Shown: one piece after another, positions 1 through 7,624 of the stretch
How positions within the stretch are numbered: position 1 is the first letter of the stretch
How the letters are laid out: each line of letters begins with the position of its first letter
NCBI GenBank assembly: GCA_035542755.1
Contig: DATKKU010000012.1
Span: 1-19,468, forward strand
Source: RYN-425 sp035542755
Lineage (GTDB): Bacteria; Patescibacteriota; Saccharimonadia; Saccharimonadales; UBA10212
DNA length: 19,468 nt
Reading direction: 5' to 3'
The notes under the pieces: generated by a model
Told to the model about the DNA's origin: nothing
The model's input: only the letters and a program-made list of their open reading frames with translations
Database searches by the model: none
Position numbers and translations under genes: made by a program

Positions 1-943
1 TCCAACCGGCTTTAGTTTTTGATAAGCTGACAACCGGAATCAGTTTGGCCCGATGGCGAGTGCGGACAGCTAACTTGTCGGCGGCTTTCGGCGCTCCATT
101 AATCCAGTGTACGTCTGTCATCTTAATTTCACGGCTCCACAATTTTTTGTCCTGTAAGTCAGTAGTTACGTAGACTTCGTTTTTTTTCATATCTTTGCCG
201 GTAACGTAATATGGCAGGCCGCCGCCAACCTCCAGGCCGTGACGCTGACCAATTGTATAAAAAATTGCCCCGTCGTGCTCGCCAATCAACTTGCCCTTTT
301 GGTCAATGATTTTGCCAAGTTTCGGCTTAACATAGTTGCTCAAAAATTCTTTAATGCCAACGCTGCCCACAAAGCAAATACCCATGCTCTCTTTTTTATC
401 AGCCGTCGCCAGTTTAAATTCTTTGGCCAGCTGCCGCACCTCGGGCTTAGTAAGTTCCCCCAGCGGAAAAATAGTTTTACCAAGTGCTTCTTTGGTAACT
501 CTATATAAAAAGTAGGTTTGGTCCTTATTGTCATCGGCTGCTGCGAGTAGCTGTCCGTTTTTGGCGAGCGCATAATGACCGGTGGCAATCAGGTCGGCGC
601 CGTCATCCAGTGCTGCAAGCAAAAACAGCTTAAATTTTACCTCTTGATTACACATCACATCCGGGTTGGGCGTGCGGCCGGCTTTAAATTCGGCGAGCAT
701 GTAGTCAACTACCTTGTGGCGATAATCCTTTTCAAAATCGTACATTTTAAAATCAATGCCAAGTTGCACCGCTACCCGCTTGGCGTCCTGGTAATCTTCC
801 TTCCACGGACAAGGCGCACCCGGAAAGTCCTGGCTCCAGTTCTTCATATAAACGCCCACGACGTTATAGCCCTGCTGCTTTAACAGGGCTGCGCTGACCG
901 AGCTATCTACTCCGCCGCTCATTCCAACGTACACCGTTTTCAT
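1..943 (-). CDS. mnmA: tRNA-specific 2-thiouridylase MnmA (partial, 3' end outside window)
   Basis: About 314 codons are visible from the ATG at 941-943 to the window edge; the family is usually near 360 residues, so roughly the last 45 are missing. MnmA adenylates U34 of Glu, Gln and Lys tRNAs and replaces its 2-oxygen with sulfur in the cytoplasm. The N-terminus carries the PP-loop SGGVDSS (residues 9-15). The two cysteines expected for catalysis are C98 in TPNPDVMCNQEVKF and C190 in ESMGICFVG, with TGHYA at 121-125 and DQTYFLY at 141-147. The start is fixed by the PP-loop position. There is no Shine-Dalgarno; a -10-like TAAACT ends 8 bases before the ATG, so the message may be leaderless. 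The sulfur donor may be the cysteine desulfurase at 13743-14882. The family assignment is very secure. Confidence 0.97.
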   Translation of the reverse strand, partial: MKTVYVGMSGGVDSSVSAALLKQQGYNVVGVYMKNWSQDFPGAPCPWKEDYQDAKRVAVQLGIDFKMYDFEKDYRHKVVDYMLAEFKAGRTPNPDVMCNQEVKFKLFLLAALDDGADLIATGHYALAKNGQLLAAADDNKDQTYFLYRVTKEALGKTIFPLGELTKPEVRQLAKEFKLATADKKESMGICFVGSVGIKEFLSNYVKPKLGKIIDQKGKLIGEHDGAIFYTIGQRHGLEVGGGLPYYVTGKDMKKNEVYVTTDLQDKKLWSREIKMTDVHWINGAPKAADKLAVRTRHRAKLIPVVSLSKTKAGW

Positions 944-951
944 GGGTCTAA

Positions 952-980
952 AGTTTACCTTACTAAAGACTTCTAGGCAA
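952..980 (-). promoter_or_regulatory. Putative mnmA promoter, leaderless type
   Basis: On the minus strand TTGCCT (975-980) and TAAACT (952-957) are separated by 17 bases, and the -10-like hexamer ends 8 bases before the mnmA ATG. Each hexamer matches the sigma-70 consensus at 4 of 6 positions. The call rests on spacing shared with other first genes in the window. Confidence 0.45.
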
Positions 981-1024
981 AGTGTTTGAGGATATTACAA
1001 GGAAAGAGCGAGCAACGGACTGAT

Positions 1025-1040
1025 ATGTATTTAAATACAT
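1025..1040. repeat. 16-bp perfect AT-rich palindrome upstream of mnmA
   Basis: ATGTATTTAAATACAT is a perfect palindrome lying about 80 bases upstream of mnmA in the 191-base gap between mnmA and the PKD protein gene. It could be an operator for a dimeric regulator. The rest of the gap holds a probable terminator (1076-1124), the putative mnmA promoter and no convincing ORF. Confidence 0.5.
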
Positions 1041-1075
1041 TGAAGGAGTAGCGCAGCTCGTGACGCAGTAAGATT

Positions 1076-1124
1076 CCAAAAGCATCAGCGGTGCTGGCGG
1101 CTCTGCAGCCAGGCAGGCTGATGC
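1076..1124 (-). terminator. Probable weak terminator after the PKD protein gene
   Basis: GCATCAGC (1082-1089) and GCTGATGC (1117-1124) form a perfect 8-bp stem, with a further 4-bp GGCT/AGCC helix inside the loop. On the minus strand the stem is followed by TTTTGG, a short U tract. It lies 10 bases past the TAG of the PKD gene, the right place to end that transcript, but the tail is poor. Confidence 0.45.
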
Positions 1125-1134
1125 GGCACTTTGG

Positions 1135-2010
1135 CTAGAAGGGTTTTTGGCCCTTGCGAATACGAGTCCGAATCTGCTCTATCTCCTGCCGCCTGCCCAG
1201 CCAAAACGCCAGGATTATCAGGACCAGGCTTACCAGCAGCGGCCACCAAACTACTTTGACTAAAATAATCGTATTGGAATTATTAGTATTGGCGGTTTGC
1301 TGGATTGGCCCGTTACCTATGCCAACCACTTGCAAAAAGGCGGCAAAGCCGTTGGCGTCGGTGGCCTTAATAGTTACGTTATATACTCCAGAGCGTTTAT
1401 AAACGTGTTGCAGGTCCAGGTTGCCGGGCGAGCTACGGCTAATTAGGTCGGGGGTGCTGCCGTCGCCCCAGTCAACGCTGATGGCATACGGCCCGGTGCC
1501 GCCGCTTAAGGTAACCGGCCAATCCAAAGTGGTACCCGGCGTGGCACCGCGCTTGGCAAATTCTGTAGTCAGCGATATGCGCGGCCCCGGCGATGGTTTG
1601 GAGGCATTAAAGTTTACGGTGACGGTGTTAGAGTCCGGCCCGGATTGATTTAGCGAGTCATAAACTCTGGCGATTAAGTCGTTTTGGCCGTCAAAAAGAT
1701 CTATTTGCAGGCTAAAGCTGCCGTTGTCGCAGTTGGTAGCGCCAGAAAAGACGTTGTTCTTATAAATTTCTACCAGCAGTCCTTTAGGACAAATGCCGGC
1801 TACGGTTATAGGAATAGAGCTAAACGATTGGCCATTGCCCGGTACAGTAATGGTCGCGCCCACCGTCGGCGGAGCCGACGGTATCTCGCCCTGTAGGCCT
1901 ACCGAGCCGCTTTGAGGATTTTGGGGCGGCGGCGCGGCTAGCGCCGTCCCGCCAAAAACAAAAGCCGCCGCCAGCAACACCAGCCCAACCACATACCTAA
2001 CTCGCTTCAT
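1135..2010 (-). CDS. Secreted Ig-like/PKD-domain surface protein with C-terminal membrane anchor
   Basis: The 291-residue product has a signal peptide (residues 1-26, ending TALAA) and a beta-rich domain at about 48-135. That domain holds two cysteines (C74, C94) that could form a disulfide. A PKD domain follows at about 145-230, recognisable from SVDWGDGST and HVYKRSGVYNVTIKATD. A Thr/Asn linker leads to a transmembrane helix near 249-271 and a basic cytoplasmic tail. The predicted topology is an extracellular domain tethered to the cell membrane, suggesting an adhesive or structural surface role; no catalytic motif is seen. It is the last of five minus-strand surface genes and lies 49 bases after the DUF916-like gene. 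TATTAT (2020-2025) ends 9 bases before the ATG and no Shine-Dalgarno is visible. The exact function is unknown. Confidence 0.85.
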   Translation of the reverse strand: MKRVRYVVGLVLLAAAFVFGGTALAAPPPQNPQSGSVGLQGEIPSAPPTVGATITVPGNGQSFSSIPITVAGICPKGLLVEIYKNNVFSGATNCDNGSFSLQIDLFDGQNDLIARVYDSLNQSGPDSNTVTVNFNASKPSPGPRISLTTEFAKRGATPGTTLDWPVTLSGGTGPYAISVDWGDGSTPDLISRSSPGNLDLQHVYKRSGVYNVTIKATDANGFAAFLQVVGIGNGPIQQTANTNNSNTIILVKVVWWPLLVSLVLIILAFWLGRRQEIEQIRTRIRKGQKPF

Positions 2011-2019
2011 ACCATAACC

Positions 2020-2025
2020 ATAATA
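2020..2025 (-). promoter_or_regulatory. Putative -10 element of the PKD protein gene
   Basis: TATTAT on the minus strand matches TATAAT at 5 of 6 positions and ends 9 bases before the ATG. I see no clear -35. It is the same close spacing as at other first genes here. Confidence 0.35.
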
Positions 2026-2059
2026 AAAAACAGGGGTTAGGGCAAGTTAAACCTAAGAT

Positions 2060-3085
2060 TTATCGGTGCCGTCGGTGGTGTCGATGGCGGCTCATTTTAC
2101 GATACAGCCAATATATGCCCACTATGATTAGAACAATGATGATTATCAGGGCTATCAACCAGCCCAGCGGCAAATACCAAAAGTGAGCCGTGGCGCCAAT
2201 GTCGCGGGACGGCTGGCCGTTTTGGCCATAAACGATTGTTAGTGTAGCCGTGTAAAAGCCCGGCGAAATATTGACCGGCGTACAGTTAGAGTCCAGCGGC
2301 AGTTTTTCCGGAGCCGTGCTGGCCGGATTACAGCCGGTAAACTTACGAGTCTGGCCGATTAGCACAATCTGTCCCTTGGGGTTGGCGGTGTTGATGTGGA
2401 CCACCGTTTTACCAAATATGTTTTTAATGACAATGCTGCCGGCGGGCTGCTCGGCTACGTTGCCGCTATTTTTGATACGGTAGCCGAAATACTCCGGTTT
2501 ATTGCTGGTAAACAGATACTTATAGTGGCTGGCCGGATTATTGTTCTTAGTAAAACCAAAGTCCTGGACGGTCATAAGCTCACTAACGTTGCCTGGCACA
2601 TTAATAAATAGGAGTGTCGCCGTGCTGGCGGCTATGGTTACATCCTGCGGGTTGGTACCTCGGGTAGCGGTGTATTCAACAGCACTATAGTAGGTGCCAG
2701 CTCCAATGTTATCGGGCAACTTAATCGTAAAGGGCACCTGAATAGAAGCGCCGGCCGGCACAGTTACGACGTCGGGAACCGTCAGGTAAGGTTTGAGAGA
2801 CCACGGAGTCTGGGGCTGATCCGAGCCCTGCAGCAGCCTGGCCGCACCGGTCTGGTCGGCAGCTTCAAAGTCCACCACGTTAATATGAACAGTCAGCGGT
2901 GCATTTTTATCCAGATTGCTTAGATACAGGCTGTTAGTAGCCGTTTGCCCGGCCTGCATGGTATAGCTTTGCTTGGGCGCAACCCCTAGGCCGTTAGACT
3001 GGGCGTGGGCCTGAGAGTGGGCCGCAAACACAACCGCGAAGCCCAGGACAAAGACGGCAAGCAACTTTAGGTAGAGATTTTTCAT
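2060..3085 (-). CDS. DUF916-like secreted protein with C-terminal transmembrane anchor
   Basis: The 341-residue product starts with a signal peptide (1-29, ending AHAQS). It continues with a conserved-looking beta domain at about 31-165, including GLGVAPKQSYTMQAGQT, TVPAGASIQVPFTIKLP and GAGTYYSAVEY. That layout resembles the N-terminal region of DUF916 (WxL-interacting) proteins. A second beta domain (about 170-300) contains two cysteines (C252, C268) and ends in PGFYTATLTIVYG. A transmembrane helix spans about 307-327, followed by a short Arg/His-rich cytoplasmic tail. In Gram-positive bacteria DUF916 proteins are encoded beside WxL proteins and bind cell-wall or surface partners. Here the gene follows three secreted proteins with a shared C-terminal domain, so a similar anchoring role is plausible but inferred. 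The family match is from pattern recognition only. Confidence 0.78.
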   Translation of the reverse strand: MKNLYLKLLAVFVLGFAVVFAAHSQAHAQSNGLGVAPKQSYTMQAGQTATNSLYLSNLDKNAPLTVHINVVDFEAADQTGAARLLQGSDQPQTPWSLKPYLTVPDVVTVPAGASIQVPFTIKLPDNIGAGTYYSAVEYTATRGTNPQDVTIAASTATLLFINVPGNVSELMTVQDFGFTKNNNPASHYKYLFTSNKPEYFGYRIKNSGNVAEQPAGSIVIKNIFGKTVVHINTANPKGQIVLIGQTRKFTGCNPASTAPEKLPLDSNCTPVNISPGFYTATLTIVYGQNGQPSRDIGATAHFWYLPLGWLIALIIIIVLIIVGIYWLYRKMSRHRHHRRHR

Positions 3086-3145
3086 TTATATGTTAGTCCC
3101 ATACGGCTTTTTGAAATCGTATCATATTAGAGGCATAAGAAAAAG

Positions 3146-4180
3146 TTAAAATGAGGCCACGCATAGGTATGTAATAGTAGTGTTATAGACTCCCGGCGGC
3201 TGGGCCGAATTTACGTTAACGATGTAGCTGACGGTGTAAAGTTCAGTGGTAGAACGGGTGGTTGAAGCAGCTACCACGCCCCCATCCTGGTAGGCGTACT
3301 TATTTATTATAGAGTAGTTGGCCGTAGGTAGGCCAGTGCCGCCCACGTTGTCGGCCCCAATTAGTGGCACACTGTTGGCCCTAAGATTGAGCCCAAACTG
3401 CGAGGTGCCTATCCGGCTAATGTCGGGACTGCTGGCGGCAGTAATCTGGTCCGTACCGGATGTCATGGTCGGCCCGTTAGTGCTGACGGTGTAGCCGTTA
3501 ACAGCGTTAGACCCGACAAAAAATTGAGACGCTCCAAATTTGGTTCGGTCGGTGGTAAGCGTGCCAAACTCTATAAAATCGCCCGAGGCATCCGAGCAGT
3601 TGGTCGGTATAATCACCGCCGCGCAAAAGTATAGGATGTCTGGCACCTCGGCGTTGATATTAATAGTTTGGTTGATGCTGGCCGCTACCGAGCTAAAGCT
3701 CAGCAGCGGTCCGCTGCCATCGCTGTTGGGATAGGCGCTAATGCGGATAAAAAACGGGCCCAGGTTGGAGGGGTTAATAACATTGGTAAATTCATAAGTG
3801 TTGGCTTGGTTGCCAACAACCGACGGTGTTCGGCCCAGGACTATTTGGTTGGTGCTCTGCGAAACAATGGCAAAGCCGGTTTCGCCGGCTTGAGAGGCCA
3901 ACACGGCACCCGACACATCAGAACCGGGCGGGTTATCGCAAGGGATGCTGTCAATCGGGTCGGTACAATATTCAAACACAATTGAACCAACATTTTCGGT
4001 AATCGGAAAAACAAACGAAAAGGTGTGCGTAGTATTGGCGCTGGCTATTGAAGTACCTATAGTAACGCTGCGCTGAATTAAGTTAGTAAAAGCAAATACT
4101 GATGGGCTGATGGCCAAAAGAAGCACGGCTATCAGCGCCAGCGGCAGGATTCTCTTTATTTTTGACAGGCCTAAAAACAT
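3146..4180 (-). CDS. Secreted beta-rich surface protein, paralogue A
   Basis: The 344-residue product has a signal peptide (cleavage near SVFA-F, residue 31) and no other membrane helix, so it should be released or held by a partner. The N-terminal half contains SIVFEYCTDPIDSIPC, closely matching SILIQYCDDPIKDDAC in the 437-residue neighbour. The C-terminal domain shares three blocks with the next two genes: NGYTVSTNG, GTSQFGLNLRAN, and a terminal PPGVYNTTITY strand finishing only five residues before the end. The ending PxGxYxxTITY recalls the last strand of WxL domains, but no Trp-x-Leu motif is present, so that link is speculative. The gene is preceded by a TATAAT box 11 bases before its ATG. 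No enzyme motif is seen; it is probably a structural or binding surface component. Confidence 0.82.
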   Translation of the reverse strand: MFLGLSKIKRILPLALIAVLLLAISPSVFAFTNLIQRSVTIGTSIASANTTHTFSFVFPITENVGSIVFEYCTDPIDSIPCDNPPGSDVSGAVLASQAGETGFAIVSQSTNQIVLGRTPSVVGNQANTYEFTNVINPSNLGPFFIRISAYPNSDGSGPLLSFSSVAASINQTININAEVPDILYFCAAVIIPTNCSDASGDFIEFGTLTTDRTKFGASQFFVGSNAVNGYTVSTNGPTMTSGTDQITAASSPDISRIGTSQFGLNLRANSVPLIGADNVGGTGLPTANYSIINKYAYQDGGVVAASTTRSTTELYTVSYIVNVNSAQPPGVYNTTITYLCVASF

Positions 4181-4191
4181 AAGCTTAATAC

Positions 4192-4220
4192 ATTATAGTG
4201 TACACGTTTTATAGGTGTAC
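4192..4220 (-). promoter_or_regulatory. TATAAT box with GTGTAC repeats upstream of the 344-residue surface gene
   Basis: A perfect TATAAT lies on the minus strand at 4192-4197, 11 bases before the ATG, leaving a leader of only a few bases. Directly upstream are the palindrome GTGTACAC (4198-4205) and a second GTGTAC (4215-4220), arranged as an inverted repeat with a 9-base spacer across the usual -35 to -10 interval. I see no good -35. The repeats look like an operator, possibly activator-dependent or repressed. Confidence 0.5.
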
Positions 4221-4247
4221 GGCTTGGTTTTAGGAGAAGCTGAGGGC

Positions 4248-5561
4248 TTAGTACTCGCCGGTGGCGATATAAGTGATGGTCGTAGTATAAATACCGGCTG
4301 GGACGGCGGTGCTGATGTTACCGATATAGCGAACAGAGCCGGTCTCGCAGGCTACTGGACCAGTGGATTGAGCCATAACTATAGGCGCCGAGATACTGGC
4401 AGTATCAAAGGCAAATTTGGCCGCGGCAAAGGTGCCGTTAGCTTGGTTATAGGGGGCTTGAGGCGCCAGTAGGTTCAAACTATAGCCGTTACCACCTTGG
4501 GTATCGCCACTGTCCAGTCCGAGCCCAAACTGGGAGGTGTTGACAGCGCTTAGTGTAGCAGTACCCCCTATGGGGTTAATCTGGTTCGTGCCGTTTTTGA
4601 GCGTATCCCCCGAATACGCCACGTTGACCCCAAAGTTTGTATTGGTACTGAGCCTAAAATAGCTATGCGCATCATAAGGCTGCGTAAATGACAGCACGCC
4701 GTTGGTGTCACCCAGGGTCAAGCCACCTGGTGGCGGAGTTGGGCCGGGGTTGTCGGTCAGTGGCGTACAGGTAGTACCGGGAGCCACTGTAGCAATTGGG
4801 CTAACTGAAAAGTTCAAAACTTCTTTTACTTTGCTGGTTATATCAATCTGCTGAGCAGTAGAGCCTACCACCGTACCGTAGTCCACCATGTTAGCTGCCG
4901 TGTAGGCGGTGTCAGAAAAGGTGTAGATACGGGCAAAGAAGGCCTGGTTATCGGCCGTTGGGTTGGTAATATAATCCGTGCTAGTTCCACCAAAGGCCAG
5001 TGTTACAGCTTCCGGCGCGGTTTCACTGGCGGCCGAGGCCCGGTTAATGGCTATACAGTTGGTGCGGCCAGGAGCCGAACCTTGGCAGGTCCACGGGGCG
5101 CCGGTAAGGTCGGTAGAGCTGTCCAGCAACCAGTTGTTGGTGCTAAAACCACTTTGGGTAACAATTGAAGCCACGTGCGAAGCGTTAAAGCCATTGATTG
5201 GCGAGGTACCCATGCCGCCGCCGGTCAGGCAGGCATCGTCTTTAATCGGGTCGTCACAGTATTGGATTAAAATGGAGCCAATGTTGCCAGTTGTTTCTAG
5301 TTTGAACGTAAAGGTCTCTTTAGTCTTTTGACCATTGCCACCATCGCCCGGGTTGGCAGCCACGCCGGAAATATTGGTAGTAACCGTGCCATTAGCCGAC
5401 GAGCTAATTTGCAGTTTGCGCTCCTGAAGCTGGGCAGCCGAAGCCATACTAGGCAAAAATACAGGGATAATTATGCCAATCGCAAACGCGACCGCAGCCA
5501 AAAATGCAGCTAGTCGTCCCGGCACAGTCCTAAAAAACTTCAAATTATATTTTCTCCTCAT
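4248..5561 (-). CDS. Secreted beta-rich surface protein, paralogue B
   Basis: The 437-residue product has a long signal peptide (about residues 1-43, ending SMASA) and no other hydrophobic helix. Its N-terminal half contains the pattern YCDDPIKDDAC shared with the 344-residue neighbour, followed by an inserted stretch with WTCQGS and NCIAIN that may form another disulfide. A Pro/Gly linker (NPGPTPPPGG) separates it from a C-terminal domain with NTSQFGLGLDSG and a terminal PAGIYTTTITYIATGEY. It is the largest of the three related genes and may be the main secreted subunit, although that is inference. The ATG at 5559-5561 is followed by a typical Arg/Lys signal-peptide start. No Shine-Dalgarno is seen, and the 99-base upstream gap has no convincing promoter. 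Confidence 0.82.
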   Translation of the reverse strand: MRRKYNLKFFRTVPGRLAAFLAAVAFAIGIIIPVFLPSMASAAQLQERKLQISSSANGTVTTNISGVAANPGDGGNGQKTKETFTFKLETTGNIGSILIQYCDDPIKDDACLTGGGMGTSPINGFNASHVASIVTQSGFSTNNWLLDSSTDLTGAPWTCQGSAPGRTNCIAINRASAASETAPEAVTLAFGGTSTDYITNPTADNQAFFARIYTFSDTAYTAANMVDYGTVVGSTAQQIDITSKVKEVLNFSVSPIATVAPGTTCTPLTDNPGPTPPPGGLTLGDTNGVLSFTQPYDAHSYFRLSTNTNFGVNVAYSGDTLKNGTNQINPIGGTATLSAVNTSQFGLGLDSGDTQGGNGYSLNLLAPQAPYNQANGTFAAAKFAFDTASISAPIVMAQSTGPVACETGSVRYIGNISTAVPAGIYTTTITYIATGEY

Positions 5562-5660
5562 GGTTTTTGTTTAGGAGTTCTATAGAGTAAATCTACCATA
5601 ACCGCTATCTGGCTACAAGTGGTATTTGATAATTTATCCACAAGCTTTCATCCCTTAGAC

Positions 5661-6407
5661 CTAAAAAGTTGGTACAACCCTTACGAATAGCGAGCCGCCG
5701 TAGCTGCCGCCCGGCGTTACCCGGCTGATGTTTTCTATCACCGAAAGCGTATAAAGCGTCACTCCACTGCTGCTAAGGCTTTGGGCTACTGTGTCGCCCT
5801 CTACAAATTTAAACAAATTAGCGGTGCCATACGGCGATACGGCCTGCCCAAAACCGAAAGTAGAATCCGGCAATTGCTGGGGCGCCGCTCCAAATGGGCC
5901 GACCCCGGACAGGTTATTGGCCGTTAAATTAATACCAAATTGCTCGGTACCCGGGCTAGACGCGCCGGCCGAGGCCATGGCTGCCAGTTCGTGCCCGCTG
6001 TTGCTGGGCGGGCGGCCTAGCAGCTGAACAGTATAGCCAGTAGACAGGTAGTCCCGAACGCTAAACGTCGTAGTCTGGGCTTTGGCTTGAGCCTGGTCCA
6101 AGGTGCCAAGATCAAAGTCGCCGCCGTTGACGTTGACCTCTAGCAAAACGGTGCTGGTGGTGTTAAAGCCGGCATAAGCCTGAAAATTAGGGCTGCTTAT
6201 ATTGCCAACGGCCAGCTCGCCGGCCGCCGAATGAGACTGATAGTTGGTGCTCTGGCCAAAGTTGCCGCCGGCTCCAAAAAAAGTCTGGTCAACTTTGTAG
6301 TTAGAGGACTGGTACAGCGACTGATATTGGGCTCTCGCCACGCCGCCAAAAAAGACCAGGCCAAATATCAATAATGGGATTATTAAAATTTTTATTTTAG
6401 AGAGCAT
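5661..6407 (-). CDS. Secreted beta-rich surface protein, paralogue C (short form)
   Basis: The 248-residue product has a signal peptide ending GVARA-Q (about residue 26) and then a Tyr/Ser/Gln-rich segment with YQSLYQSSNYKVDQTFFG. The rest aligns by eye with the C-terminal domain of the two downstream genes: STGYTVQLLG, GTEQFGINLTANN, and a final strand TPGGSYGGSLFVRVVPTF ending at the C-terminus. It lacks the cysteine-containing N-terminal domain of its paralogues. It is the first gene of the minus-strand surface block and is divergent from the tail-fibre-like membrane protein across 96 bases. AATAAT ends 7 bases before its ATG, again suggesting a leaderless message. The function is unknown. 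Confidence 0.8.
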   Translation of the reverse strand: MLSKIKILIIPLLIFGLVFFGGVARAQYQSLYQSSNYKVDQTFFGAGGNFGQSTNYQSHSAAGELAVGNISSPNFQAYAGFNTTSTVLLEVNVNGGDFDLGTLDQAQAKAQTTTFSVRDYLSTGYTVQLLGRPPSNSGHELAAMASAGASSPGTEQFGINLTANNLSGVGPFGAAPQQLPDSTFGFGQAVSPYGTANLFKFVEGDTVAQSLSSSGVTLYTLSVIENISRVTPGGSYGGSLFVRVVPTF

Positions 6408-6503
6408 CGCTTTGATTATTTTGAACTAAAAAGGGTCAAATTTCAATCTGCTAGTCCTTATACGGACTTATAGTTTAATATATAGGCATGTAAAGGTGGA
6501 GCG
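6408..6503. promoter_or_regulatory. Divergent promoter region between surface genes, with inverted repeat
   Basis: The 96-base region drives genes on both strands. For the minus gene, AATAAT sits at 6415-6420, 7 bases before its ATG. For the plus gene, candidate -10 sequences lie in the AT-rich stretch 6468-6484, followed by a Shine-Dalgarno-like AAGGTGGA (6493-6500) before the ATG at 6504. Between them the inverted repeat AGTCC-TTATAC-GGACT (6453-6468) could bind a regulator acting on both directions. Confidence 0.45.
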
Positions 6504-7550
6504 ATGGCCGAAGAGCAAAACAAACAACCCCCCGACACTCAGCCCAAGCCGCCCGACTCTCAGCCGCCGGCTGGGACTGGTGAGGATGCCAGCCTAGACC
6601 AAGAGTCCCCGGCCGCCGGGGACTCTAAGCCAGCACCCGAAACGGCTGATGCCGCCAAGACAGACGCTGCTCCGGCCGCTGCCTCGTCAGATGAGCCAGA
6701 GCCCTCAAACTCCTCAAAAGACAGACTGCGGTCGGCGCTTAACATCTACTTCTTTGTGTACATCGGCATTGTTCTGATGGCCATCGGCATAATTATTTTT
6801 GCCGTCAATGCTAGCCGTAAGGCCACCAAAACCAACACCCAAAAGGTGCCGTCACTGACCAGCCAGCAACTGTCGCAGCTTAAGGGCAATACGACTATTG
6901 TTGGTGACTCTAAACAGACGCTGGACGTTCAGAGCAACTCGGTATTTGAAGGCCAAGTCCTGGTGCGCAGCGACCTAAGTGTGTCCGGAGCTATAAAAGT
7001 AGGCAGCAGTCTGTCGCTGCCATCAATCAGCGTTGGCAATGCCGGCATTTTTGGAAGTGTTCAGGTAAGCAATGATTTGTCGGTCAACGGCAACACCACC
7101 CTGCAGGGGACTTTAGCGGTTCAAAAGAACTTAAGCGTGGCCGGGCTGGCCAGCTTTGGCAACTTGTCGGTTGGGGCACTGTCGGTCACGTCACTGCAGC
7201 TAACCGGCGACCTAACGGTTAGCCGGCATATTGTTACCAATGGCAGCCTGGTCAGCCGCACGCCTGGCGGAGCTTTGGGCGGCGGCGGTACGGTGTCGGT
7301 TAGCGGCACCGACACGGCCGGCACCATAACCGTTAATACTGGCAATTCACCGCCGCCAGGCATTTTTGTGACTATTAATTTTGCCAACAAGTTTGCGTCG
7401 GTGCCGCGGGTATTGATAAGCCCGGTCGGCGTGCAGGCTGGAGCGATTACCTACTACATAGACCGCACGCCGACCGGATTTTCGGTAGGCTGCACCAGCG
7501 CCCCGCCGGCCGGCGCTAGCTTTAGTTTTGATTATTTTGTAATAGAATAA
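6504..7550 (+). CDS. Single-pass membrane protein with tail-fibre-like ectodomain
   Basis: The 348-residue product is the only plus-strand gene. Residues 1-72 are an acidic, Pro/Ala-rich, probably disordered segment. A transmembrane helix lies at about 79-101 with no cleavable signal. Residues 139-247 form short beta repeats of the type LSVxGxxxxxGxLxVxxNLSVxG, as in beta-solenoid shafts of trimeric fibres. Residues 258-348 end with TVSVSGTDTAGTITVNTG and an aromatic-rich sandwich, like C-terminal domains seen on phage tail fibres and patescibacterial surface proteins. The likely arrangement is an intracellular N-terminus with a trimeric extracellular spike, possibly for host contact. The start is supported by AAGGTGGA. 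It is divergent from the secreted paralogue cluster and converges on the atp operon. The spike role is inferred. Confidence 0.8.
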   Translation: MAEEQNKQPPDTQPKPPDSQPPAGTGEDASLDQESPAAGDSKPAPETADAAKTDAAPAAASSDEPEPSNSSKDRLRSALNIYFFVYIGIVLMAIGIIIFAVNASRKATKTNTQKVPSLTSQQLSQLKGNTTIVGDSKQTLDVQSNSVFEGQVLVRSDLSVSGAIKVGSSLSLPSISVGNAGIFGSVQVSNDLSVNGNTTLQGTLAVQKNLSVAGLASFGNLSVGALSVTSLQLTGDLTVSRHIVTNGSLVSRTPGGALGGGGTVSVSGTDTAGTITVNTGNSPPPGIFVTINFANKFASVPRVLISPVGVQAGAITYYIDRTPTGFSVGCTSAPPAGASFSFDYFVIE

Positions 7551-7560
7551 CAGATTAATT

Positions 7561-7600
7561 TAGCTACAAAATTTAAACATATGTTTGGATTTTGTAGTTA
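7561..7600. terminator. Bidirectional inverted repeat between convergent genes
   Basis: CTACAAAAT (7564-7572) pairs with ATTTTGTAG (7589-7597), and AAACAT with ATGTTT in the centre (7575-7586), with only TT/GG unmatched. Two further pairs extend it to 7561-7600. It lies between the stop codons of the plus-strand spike gene and epsilon, where a two-way terminator is expected. It lacks a U tract on either strand, so terminator function is uncertain. Confidence 0.5.
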
Positions 7601-7624
7601 CTAAAGATTGCCCAAAATTCCGGT

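Noticed and set aside
5634..5642. Perfect DnaA-box sequence TTATCCACA, and a near match TTATCCACC at 9340-9348
   Set aside because: They are isolated single sites 3.7 kb apart, one inside an atp spacer, with no cluster, no AT-rich unwinding region and no dnaA/dnaN genes. Chance occurrence explains them.
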